DNA of 39,932 nt from an uncultured Bacteroidota bacterium (GTDB taxonomy: Bacteria; Bacteroidota; Bacteroidia; 2-12-FULL-35-15). The notes under the pieces were generated by a model. That model was not told the origin of the DNA and ran no database searches. It saw nothing but the letters and a program-made list of their open reading frames with translations. Positions 8,002 to 15,043 of the stretch are shown piece by piece. The DNA lies in the NCBI GenBank assembly GCA_903870175.1, contig CAIQBY010000055.1, positions 1 to 39,932 on the forward strand, written 5' to 3'. Positions within the stretch are counted from its first letter, which is position 1, and each line of letters begins with the position of its first letter. The translations under genes were made by a program, and so were the position numbers.

Positions 8002-8628
8002 TCACGGTCTTCGCGAAGTAAATATTAAAGTCTGTTCATCCAGCGATACCACCGGCGAATATTCAGGATATGGAGTATTTACCCCTTCTCCAAGATTAGT
8101 TACTACAATATTCTTCGGATGCTGAACCAGTTCTTTTCCATTATTACATTGCTCAATATTGTGATCCATCTCCTGAATATCATCAAGATTCTTTTTCTCG
8201 TTTTGCAACAATACCCGCTTGTATATTTTATACCATTCAATCGCTTTATCAAATTCATTATTTAGATGATAAGCACGAGCCAGATAAAAATAAGAAGATT
8301 GCGGAGCATGCGCTTCTTTCTGAGATAACTCTTTATAGTTATCAGAAACATCTCGTACCGCTTTTTCTAAATATGGAATCGATTTGTTTTTATAAGTTGG
8401 TGAATTCAAATAACACATTCCAATCTTAAAATTGATATTGGGAGTTGCCGGTTGAATGGAATCTAATCTTAAATAAAGAATAAGTGCGGCAGGATAGTTT
8501 TCGTTTACAAAATACTCTTCTGCTTTTGTAAATATTTTAGTGTAGTTTTTATCAACAGGTGAAAATGCATTCAACACATTTCCACCAAAAATCATTACTA
8601 ATAATAAAGCAATAGTAATCTTCTTCAT
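8002..8628 (-). CDS. N-terminal fragment of PorE-like protein (signal peptide and TPR)
   Basis: The 208 residues start with a signal peptide (MKKITIALLLVMIFGGNVLNAFS), continue with TPR-like helices (about 28-165; YPAALILYLRLDSIQP, YFYLARAYHLNNEFDKAIEWYKIYK) and end abruptly at the first PD40 motif (FTSRRP, then TGA). The start lies only 18 bp after the stop of the E2 gene, so the two are probably co-transcribed. Paralogues continue for more than 500 residues past this point. A short secreted TPR protein is what this fragment would yield if the stop is real. Confidence 0.75.
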   Translation of the reverse strand: MKKITIALLLVMIFGGNVLNAFSPVDKNYTKIFTKAEEYFVNENYPAALILYLRLDSIQPATPNINFKIGMCYLNSPTYKNKSIPYLEKAVRDVSDNYKELSQKEAHAPQSSYFYLARAYHLNNEFDKAIEWYKIYKRVLLQNEKKNLDDIQEMDHNIEQCNNGKELVQHPKNIVVTNLGEGVNTPYPEYSPVVSLDEQTLIFTSRRP

Positions 8629-8646
8629 AAAAAAAATTAAGTGTTA

Positions 8647-9960
8647 TTAAAATTCCCTATTGATATCCCATTGTTCCAGATAATCAGCTACTCTTCTTAC
8701 AAATTGTCCTCCTAACGAACCATCAACCACGCGATGATCATAAGAGTGAGAGAGAAACATAAAATGGCGGATACCAATCAAATCACCTGAAGGGGTTTCA
8801 ATGACAGCTGGTTTTTTCTTGATAACACCAACAGCAAGAATAGCCACTTGCGGTTGATTAATTATTGGTGTTCCCATCACATTTCCGAACGAACCCACAT
8901 TTGAAATTGTGTAGGTTCCGCCTGAAATATCATCCGGTGAAAGTTTTCCTGTACGCGCACGATTGGCTAAATCATTTACCTGTTTGGTCAATCCTAAAAG
9001 ATTTAATGTGTCTGCATTTCTAATAACAGGAACTATTAAATTTCCTGAAGGCAATGCAGTTGCCATTCCAATATTAATATTTTTCTTCTTGATTATTTTT
9101 GTTCCGTCAATAGAAATATTAATCATCGGAAAATCTTTTATTGCTTTTGCAAGTGCTTCTATAAAGATAGGTGTAAAAGTTAGTTTTTCACCTTCACGTT
9201 TTTCAAAATTCGTTTTTGCTTTATCTCTCCACTTTACAAGGTTCGTAACATCAGCCTCAACAAATGAAGTAACATGCGGTGCAGTATGTTTACTCATCAC
9301 CATGTGATCGGCAATAAGTTTACGCATTCTGTCCATTTCTATTATTTCATCTCCTGCCCCAACTGATATTGCAGGTTTTTGTTGAACCGTACCATTTGAT
9401 GAAGAAACTTCTTTTATAACCTGTGGTTGAGGAGCAGAAGAATTATTTTGTTTCCCTTTATTAGGTATATAAGCTAAAATATCATTTTTTGTAACTCTTC
9501 CATTTGCTCCTGTGCCTGTAATGTTTTCCAATTCAGCCATTGCAATTCCTTCTTCTTTTGCAATGTTTCTTACAAGTGGAGAATAAAATTTTCCTGAAGC
9601 AGATGTTCTTTCAATTGTTGCAACTTCAGCAACTACAGTATTTGCCAGTTCCTTTTGCACTGAAACTGTTTCAGTTTTAACTGGAGCTTTAACTTCAGGT
9701 GTTTCAACTTTTGCATTAGCATCAGTAGAAATAATTGCTATTGCTTTGCCTACCTGCACCACATCACCTTCGTTAAATAGTCTTTTGATAAGCGTTCCTT
9801 CTGCAGTCGATGGAATTTCGGAATCAACCTTATCAGTTGCTATTTCCAATACTATTTCATCTGCAGCAATTTTGTCGCCTTCTTTTTTCAACCATTTAAT
9901 AATTGTTGCTTCTGCAACACTCTCACCCATTTTAGGCATTATTAATTCTACCTGACTCAT
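8647..9960 (-). CDS. 2-oxo acid dehydrogenase E2 (dihydrolipoamide acyltransferase)
   Basis: The 437-residue protein has three expected parts. An N-terminal lipoyl domain (about 3-78) has the lysine-bearing EIATDKVDSEIPS. A peripheral subunit-binding domain (about 122-165) contains SPLVRNIAKEEGI and GANGRVTKNDI. A catalytic acyltransferase domain (about 205-435) carries the active-site motif DHRVVDG near the end. It transfers the acyl group from lipoate to CoA in a pyruvate, 2-oxoglutarate or branched-chain dehydrogenase complex. Sequence alone does not decide which; a leucine-type dehydrogenase at 17055 makes branched-chain a reasonable guess. E1 and E3 are not in the window. It is followed at 18 bp by the PorE-like gene. 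Confidence 0.92.
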   Translation of the reverse strand: MSQVELIMPKMGESVAEATIIKWLKKEGDKIAADEIVLEIATDKVDSEIPSTAEGTLIKRLFNEGDVVQVGKAIAIISTDANAKVETPEVKAPVKTETVSVQKELANTVVAEVATIERTSASGKFYSPLVRNIAKEEGIAMAELENITGTGANGRVTKNDILAYIPNKGKQNNSSAPQPQVIKEVSSSNGTVQQKPAISVGAGDEIIEMDRMRKLIADHMVMSKHTAPHVTSFVEADVTNLVKWRDKAKTNFEKREGEKLTFTPIFIEALAKAIKDFPMINISIDGTKIIKKKNINIGMATALPSGNLIVPVIRNADTLNLLGLTKQVNDLANRARTGKLSPDDISGGTYTISNVGSFGNVMGTPIINQPQVAILAVGVIKKKPAVIETPSGDLIGIRHFMFLSHSYDHRVVDGSLGGQFVRRVADYLEQWDINREF

Positions 9961-9996
9961 TCTTTATTTATTTTCTATGTTTAGATTTATTTTATA

Positions 9997-10004
9997 CAAA
10001 AATA
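9997..10004 (-). promoter_or_regulatory. -7 element (TATTTTTG) upstream of the E2 gene
   Basis: Minus-strand TATTTTTG fits the Bacteroidota TAnnTTTG consensus, 36 bp before the ATG at 9960. No clear TTG is found at the -33 position. Confidence 0.4.
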
Positions 10005-10083
10005 GAACATTCGTTAATACATTTTTTCTGAAAATGTGTTTAATAGTCGAATCGTTATTTTTCGGTTTTAGAGTTTAATTTAA

Positions 10084-11367
10084 CTATGCAAACAAAGGAT
10101 AATCCTTCATCAATTTGTTTACTTCTTTTCTCACTTCTATAATAGCCTGTTCTTTATATGGGTTCGATAATACCTTATCAATAAAATCTACAATCATCGG
10201 AATTTGTTTGTCTTTTATCCCTCTTGTCGTAATAGCTGCTGTTCCCACACGTATTCCTGAAGTAATAAACGGTGATTTATCATCAAAAGGAACCATGTTT
10301 TTATTCACAGTAATATCTGCTCTCACCAATATATTTTCTGCGAGCTTGCCTGTTAAGTTTTTCGACCGCAAATCTATCAGCATACAATGATTATCAGTGC
10401 CTCCCGAGATAACTTTATACCCTTTCTTCATAAAACATTTCGCCATTACTTTTGCATTTTTCATCAGTTGAATGCAATATTTCATGTAATCTTCTTCCAA
10501 TGCTTCGCCAAAAGCCACTGCTTTTGCAGCTATCACATGTTCCAATGGTCCGCCTTGAGTGCCCGGGAAAACTGCAGCATCCAGTATTGCAGACATCATC
10601 TTTATCTCATCTTTCTGATTTTTTTCTTTCCACGGATTAGGGAAATCCTTGCCCATCATTATCATTCCGCCTCTTGGTCCGCGTAAGGTTTTATGAGTCG
10701 TAGTGGTCACAATATGACAATGCGGCAAAGGGTCGTTCATCAATCCTCTAGAAATTAATCCTGCAGGATGCGAAATATCCGCCATTAATAATGCTCCAAC
10801 ATGGTCAGCTATTTCTCTTAATTTTTTATAATCCCAATCACGGGAGTATGATGAAGCACCGCAGATAATAAGCTTTGGCTGTTTTTTTAATGCGATGGCA
10901 TGTACTTTATCAAAATCTATTTGACCTGTTCCTTCTTCAACACCATAAAAACTTGCCTGATATAATTTCCCGGAAAAGTTAACAGGAGAACCATGTGTAA
11001 GATGCCCTCCATGTGATAAATCGAAACCTAAAATTTTATTATTTGGTTTCAAAACTCCTAGCATCACAGCTGCATTTGCCTGTGCACCGGAGTGCGGTTG
11101 AACGTTTACCCACTCGGCATTAAATAATTGTTTTGCTCTGTCAATTGCCAGTTGCTCAATTTTATCTACTACTTCGCAACCGCCATAATATCTTTTTCCC
11201 GGTAATCCTTCTGCGTATTTGTTGGTAAGTACTGAGCCCATTGCTTTCATTACCTGTTCACTCACATAATTTTCAGATGCAATAAGTTCTAAACCTAAGG
11301 TTTGACGCTTCTTCTCTTCATTAATTAAATCAAAAATAACAGTATCTTTTCCCATTGTAATTGCCAT
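10084..11367 (-). CDS. glyA: Serine hydroxymethyltransferase
   Basis: The 427 residues match the full-length enzyme (E. coli 417). Family motifs are [19 protein letters not shown] near the N-terminus, [13 protein letters not shown], and [11 protein letters not shown] around residue 228, whose lysine forms the Schiff base with pyridoxal phosphate. The enzyme interconverts serine plus tetrahydrofolate with glycine plus methylene-tetrahydrofolate in the cytosol. Bacteroidota-type -7 motif TACTTTTG lies 27 bp upstream. It is flanked by a heptamer-repeat hairpin on its 5' side. There is no sign of a glycine riboswitch in the short leader. Confidence 0.97.
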   Translation of the reverse strand: MAITMGKDTVIFDLINEEKKRQTLGLELIASENYVSEQVMKAMGSVLTNKYAEGLPGKRYYGGCEVVDKIEQLAIDRAKQLFNAEWVNVQPHSGAQANAAVMLGVLKPNNKILGFDLSHGGHLTHGSPVNFSGKLYQASFYGVEEGTGQIDFDKVHAIALKKQPKLIICGASSYSRDWDYKKLREIADHVGALLMADISHPAGLISRGLMNDPLPHCHIVTTTTHKTLRGPRGGMIMMGKDFPNPWKEKNQKDEIKMMSAILDAAVFPGTQGGPLEHVIAAKAVAFGEALEEDYMKYCIQLMKNAKVMAKCFMKKGYKVISGGTDNHCMLIDLRSKNLTGKLAENILVRADITVNKNMVPFDDKSPFITSGIRVGTAAITTRGIKDKQIPMIVDFIDKVLSNPYKEQAIIEVRKEVNKLMKDYPLFA

Positions 11368-11393
11368 TGTAAAGAGATTAATTTATTAAGTTG

Positions 11394-11401
11394 CAAAAGT
11401 A
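11394..11401 (-). promoter_or_regulatory. -7 element (TACTTTTG) of the glyA promoter
   Basis: Minus-strand TACTTTTG matches TAnnTTTG exactly, 27 bp before the glyA ATG. An ATG instead of TTG sits at the expected -33 spacing (20 bp), so the upstream element is imperfect. Confidence 0.5.
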
Positions 11402-11423
11402 TAAAAAGAAATCGGATTAGGCA

Positions 11424-11504
11424 TTAAGGATTATTAGATTTAGGATTTAGGATTTTTCGTGCTAACTCGATAATCCTAAATCCCAATTCCTAAATCCTTA
11501 ATCC
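11424..11504. repeat. Inverted repeat built from 7-bp units (consensus YAANTCC / GGATTTA)
   Basis: The left arm 11428-11455 consists of four 7-bp units of GGATTTA type. The right arm 11470-11504 consists of five units of TAAATCC/CAATTCC type on the opposite strand. Together they can fold into a long imperfect hairpin with a loop of about 14 nt. The right arm covers the stop codon of the membrane-protein gene ending at 11498. It could act as a terminator-like structure or be a REP-like element. Confidence 0.75.
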
Positions 11505-11968
11505 TTCTTTTCAGCTAATTTAAACGAGGGAATTAAAATCATTAATGTTATTGGCGATTGAACCATTCCCATCAGGTATCTTGCAAATTCATACATCTTT
11601 TCTGAAACAGAATGAAAAACAATTCCGACAACAATAAATAACCCGGAAACTATTGTTATACCTGCAAAAGTGCCAATAGTTATCCGCAAATATTTTTTAT
11701 TATTGAAGATAACTTTAACAGTAAAAAGCGAAATAATTAAATAAATAACAGTAAATAAAAGCGTAAGCAGCCATTTAATATTGCTGAGGGTGGAGTATTC
11801 ATAGTTTTCGAGAAACTTTAACGACGGCGGCATCGAATAATCCATGTTATTATCCCATGCTTTCATTAACGCATTAATCTTTTTGAAAACAAAGTCGCGG
11901 TAAAACCCGAAAAATACAAGGGCAACAACTATAAGCGAAAGAAAAGAATACTTTTTTATTGGTTTCAT
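11498..11968 (-). CDS. Conserved hypothetical four-helix membrane protein
   Basis: The preferred start is ATG 11968 (MKPIKKYSFLSLIVVALVFFG), giving 156 residues; the longer form starting at 12022 adds 18 unlikely residues and overlaps the promoter of the divergent gene. Hydrophobic segments lie at about 8-27, 68-90, 100-122 and 132-148. The pattern (an N-terminal helix, an extracellular loop with MPPSLKFLENYEY, then three helices) vaguely recalls the small membrane proteins found beside exosortase F in flavobacteria. No exosortase is nearby, so this is only a weak suggestion. The function is unknown. Confidence 0.6.
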   Translation of the reverse strand: MKPIKKYSFLSLIVVALVFFGFYRDFVFKKINALMKAWDNNMDYSMPPSLKFLENYEYSTLSNIKWLLTLLFTVIYLIISLFTVKVIFNNKKYLRITIGTFAGITIVSGLFIVVGIVFHSVSEKMYEFARYLMGMVQSPITLMILIPSFKLAEKKD

Positions 11969-12028
11969 TTTTAAGGTTGCGAAGGTAAATGAATATACAC
12001 TAAGAGCGATTATATTTCCCAATTATTT

Positions 12029-12057
12029 TTGCCGCAATACAATTTGATTTACTTTTG
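12029..12057 (+). promoter_or_regulatory. Bacteroidota-type promoter of the DUF4907 gene
   Basis: TTG at 12029-12031 and TACTTTTG at 12050-12057 are separated by 18 bp. Both elements match the -33/-7 consensus (TTG, TAnnTTTG). The start codon is at 12103, leaving a leader of about 40 nt. Confidence 0.65.
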
Positions 12058-12102
12058 TACTTTTTAAATAATGAAAAATAGACAGGTTAAGAAATAGATT
12101 AA

Positions 12103-12456
12103 ATGAAACGAATATTCTTATTAATTGCTTTCGGATTAAGCGTGATTACAGCATCCGCTCAGGGGAAAAACGATACTAAAAAACCGGACAATAAAGACAA
12201 CCGGAAATATGCAAATGCCAAGTTTAATTATGTTGTAATAGATGCACCTAATCACACGTATGGATATGATATTTCGGCAGACAGTATTCCTTTAATTCAT
12301 CAGCAATCCATACCAGGTATGCCGGGTAATGAAGGATTCAGAACTAAAAATGATGCTCAAAAGGTAGCAAGGCTTGCCATTACCAAAATTCAAAGAGGAG
12401 AAATGCCGCCCACTATTTCTCACGACGAACTTAAAAGCTTGAATGTTGTGAAATAA
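12103..12456 (+). CDS. DUF4907 family secreted protein
   Basis: The 117 residues start with a signal peptide (MKRIFLLIAFGLSVITASAQ) and a short charged linker. The rest is one small domain with the features I associate with DUF4907: a YGYDI motif, LIHQQSIPGMPGNEGF, then KNDAQKVARLAITKIQRGEMPPTIS. The function of this family is not established. The protein should be periplasmic or surface-located. It is transcribed divergently from the membrane protein at 11498-11968 and ends convergently against the T9SS cargo gene at 12479. Confidence 0.8.
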   Translation: MKRIFLLIAFGLSVITASAQGKNDTKKPDNKDNRKYANAKFNYVVIDAPNHTYGYDISADSIPLIHQQSIPGMPGNEGFRTKNDAQKVARLAITKIQRGEMPPTISHDELKSLNVVK

Positions 12457-12478
12457 AAAACTTGTTTTAGGTTTCTTT

Positions 12479-14548
12479 TTATTCTTTAATAAACTTTCTA
12501 TTAAATATCTTTTCCCCATTTTGCAGTTGCAGAAAATACAACCCGCTTTGCAGTTTAGCAATATTCAGTTCTGTTTTACTGTCTGTGATTTTCTCTTTAA
12601 TTATTAATCTTCCTGTATTATCATAAACAGTAATAATGATGTTTTTAAAATCTGAAACCCCCAATGTACTGATAGATATATACTCATTTGCAGGGTTAGG
12701 ATAAATCGCAAAATCATTGTCAATATCATTAGTAACAGGAACATTCACAGGGTTTGTTAATGTTATGGAAGAGCAATTAACATAATAATTTAGTTGAGTA
12801 AAAGTTAAATTCCCTGAATTAATCGTTCTTATATATGGTGTTCCAAAATTTAATCCCGGAATATCAGCATAAATTATATATGTATTGGAAGGAATAGTGT
12901 TGAAGGAATAAAATCCTGAACTATTAGTGAATGTGCTTGCAATAATATTTCCCGTTGCATTATCTGCAAGTTTCATATCTACTCCAGAAATTACATTTCC
13001 CGGATGCCCCAAAAAGCCAACTCCATCATAAACATAACCACTCAAAACTCCATTTCCGGTTATTGTTGGTTTTTCATTCATGCTTATATTAACGACATTA
13101 TTGGTAAGGCAAGTATGATTAATAACCAAAGCAGAATCCCATAGGTTTTTGCTGCCGGAATAAGAAGAAACTAAAGTTGGATAAGCAGAGATATTTGGAA
13201 ATATTTTTACAAGATATTGACCTTGCAGAACATTAATAAAATCGTAATTCCCCGAAGCATTTAATTGAACCATTTGAGCTGTATCGTAATTAGTAAATGG
13301 AGAATTAAGATAATAAAGCACCGCATTTCCATTGGTAACATTTCCGCCTGAATAAGTAACATTGCCTGTAATATCAGTAGGAGCAGAGATTACATGAATA
13401 AACATTGATTTATAAGTCGAAAGTGGTGTTGTAGGGTCACTGTCGGATGCTTTAAACGTAACTGAATAAGGTTGTTCACGAACCTGTGCGCAATTCGGAG
13501 TCCAGCTGAATGTGCCATTAACAGGGCTGTTGGAAGGTGTAGATGTGAATGTTGCTGTTGGCGTAATGTGGAAAGGACCGCCATCTGCAATTAACGTAAC
13601 TATATTAGTTTGCGCATCTGTAGCCGAAATATTCAATTGCAAATTTACACCTGCGGCAATTGTTGTATCATTTACAGTATTTATCTGAGGAGGTGTATTG
13701 GCGCACGATTGAACAGAAATCTGCATATCTCGGATTATATAACCCATATAATTCCATTGTTTTGTAACACCTGATAATCGATATTCTTTTATTTTTATCG
13801 CGATATTATAATTGCAAATCTGGTTGGGCGAACACCATTTCAAATCTCCTCTAATAGAATCAATGCTTTGCCAAGTCATATTCGGCGGAAAAACCCAGCC
13901 TGCAGTTAGTGCCCCGTGATTATCCGCACAAGGCACCAGACTATAGGATAAACTGTCGCCATCAGCATCATAAGCTGCAGGATTATGCGTAAAACAATTT
14001 CCGACACAAGTCTGGTCAAGCGGAAGACTGAGCAATACAGAAGAATTATTATACCCCCAAACAGGATTAATAACCAATTCTGAAATCAGCGAAAACGATG
14101 TATTTACAGAGTTTCCGTTATTGATATTACATGTGCCTGCATTCCTGTTCGGGTCATCCATCGTTATTTGATAAGTACCCGATTCTGGAAAAGTATAGAA
14201 ATAATAATAGGTGTTTTTACTTGTAAAAGGATAAAGCGAAACTGTTCCTGATAGTATATTTACATCTTGTCCATCATGGTCAGGATAAGTACATATACTT
14301 GAAATGCCATTTACTCTTGGCAAAACAATACTGTCAATTAGAATTCCTGCTTTCCAAATAAGAGCAGTTAATTCACATCTGTTAACTTGGGTAGTTGCAG
14401 GGTTTGTATTGGTATATGTAGTTACTGTAATACCAAAAGTGTTGCATGAAATATGATTGTAAGTAATTTCTCCTGCTCTATTATGTGTTGCTTTTGCATT
14501 CATAAACAAAAAACAAAGGGGAATCAGAATTGCAATTATTTTTTTCAT
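12479..14548 (-). CDS. T9SS-exported surface protein with type A sorting domain
   Basis: In 689 residues there is a signal peptide (MKKIIAILIPLCFLFMNAKA) and an N-terminal module beginning THNRAGEITY, often seen at the start of large gliding-associated surface proteins. A cadherin/Ig-like region follows around residues 285-390 (NDTTIAAGVNLQLNISATD). Then come regulatory-like beta-sandwiches (about 395-600; ITGNVTYSGG, LSGYVYDGVGFLGHPG). The C-terminal domain (about 615-689) has the Por/T9SS type A signature: FAIYPNPANEYISI, YDNTGRLI, LQSGLYFLQLQNG. The sorting domain predicts export and surface attachment by the type IX system. The ligand or adhesion target is unknown. Array B begins 206 bp upstream of its start. 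Confidence 0.88.
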   Translation of the reverse strand: MKKIIAILIPLCFLFMNAKATHNRAGEITYNHISCNTFGITVTTYTNTNPATTQVNRCELTALIWKAGILIDSIVLPRVNGISSICTYPDHDGQDVNILSGTVSLYPFTSKNTYYYFYTFPESGTYQITMDDPNRNAGTCNINNGNSVNTSFSLISELVINPVWGYNNSSVLLSLPLDQTCVGNCFTHNPAAYDADGDSLSYSLVPCADNHGALTAGWVFPPNMTWQSIDSIRGDLKWCSPNQICNYNIAIKIKEYRLSGVTKQWNYMGYIIRDMQISVQSCANTPPQINTVNDTTIAAGVNLQLNISATDAQTNIVTLIADGGPFHITPTATFTSTPSNSPVNGTFSWTPNCAQVREQPYSVTFKASDSDPTTPLSTYKSMFIHVISAPTDITGNVTYSGGNVTNGNAVLYYLNSPFTNYDTAQMVQLNASGNYDFINVLQGQYLVKIFPNISAYPTLVSSYSGSKNLWDSALVINHTCLTNNVVNISMNEKPTITGNGVLSGYVYDGVGFLGHPGNVISGVDMKLADNATGNIIASTFTNSSGFYSFNTIPSNTYIIYADIPGLNFGTPYIRTINSGNLTFTQLNYYVNCSSITLTNPVNVPVTNDIDNDFAIYPNPANEYISISTLGVSDFKNIIITVYDNTGRLIIKEKITDSKTELNIAKLQSGLYFLQLQNGEKIFNRKFIKE

Positions 14549-14577
14549 TTTTGAGGAGAAATTAAATTATTATTATT

Positions 14578-14585
14578 CAAAGGTA
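14578..14585 (-). promoter_or_regulatory. -7 element (TACCTTTG) of the T9SS cargo gene
   Basis: Minus-strand TACCTTTG fits TAnnTTTG, 29 bp before the ATG at 14548. No TTG lies at the standard -33 distance. Confidence 0.45.
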
Positions 14586-14753
14586 AACCATTCCTTCCAA
14601 TAAAAACCATTTACTTTCAAATTTGCCTGCCAGCGAACTTTCTTGTTTAAAGTCATAAACCACCTTAAAATTATTATCGCCTCGTAAATCGCGTTTGTGA
14701 AGGTTTTTTGATTTTAGTAAAGAAATGTACTGCCCAAAAACGCAAAAAGTACT

Positions 14754-14984
14754 CGGAGATGGCTACCTGCTACACGGAGATGCTTACCTGCTACACGGAG
14801 ATGGTTACCTGCTACTCAGAGATGGATACCTGCTACACAGAAATGCTTACCTGCTACTCAAAGATGGTTACCTGCTACTCAAAGAAGGTTGCCTTCTCCA
14901 CGGAGATGGTTACCTTCTACTCGGAGATAGCTACCTTCTACAAGGAGATGGCTACCTGTTACACGGAGATGCTTGCCTTGAACA
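14754..14984. repeat. 21-bp tandem array B (11 units)
   Basis: Units start every 21 bp from 14754 to 14964. The common core is CGGAGATG followed by SKTACCTGCTAC, with drift in units 5-9 (AGAAATG, TACCTTCTAC). A partial unit may precede the first. The region lies between the T9SS cargo gene and the ABC exporter gene, both on the minus strand. A plus-strand frame is open from a TTG at 14708 to 15013 and would encode heptads such as TCYTEML. No signal peptide, promoter or known family supports a real protein. Confidence 0.92.
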
Positions 14985-15043
14985 AAGACATAGATTTAAA
15001 CAATAATAAGTAATTCAATGTTTTTGTTGAAGAAACAACCTGC

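Larger units (their letters stand above)
6292..8628 (-). pseudogene. PorE-like gene interrupted by a single in-frame TGA at 8002-8004
   Basis: The two reading frames 8628-8002 and 8001-6292 are in the same frame, separated only by TGA. The upstream part ends FTSRRP and the downstream part resumes GVSDYKLPNGQYLEDIYIS. The paralogues read FTSRRPGG... and FTSRRPGS... at this point, so TGA most simply stands for an original GGA glycine codon (one G-to-T change). Everything else is intact over about 779 codons, so the lesion is recent, a sequencing error, or read through. TGA is a normal stop in this genome (for example at the ATGA overlap at 22556). Confidence 0.75.

Noticed and set aside
8002..8004. 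TGA recoded as tryptophan or selenocysteine
   Set aside because: TGA ends other genes normally (for example at 22557-22559), the paralogous residue is Gly, and no SECIS-like hairpin was evident after the codon.
11368..11500. Glycine riboswitch upstream of glyA
   Set aside because: The leader after the -7 element is under 30 nt; the nearby structure is a heptamer inverted repeat lying upstream of the promoter.
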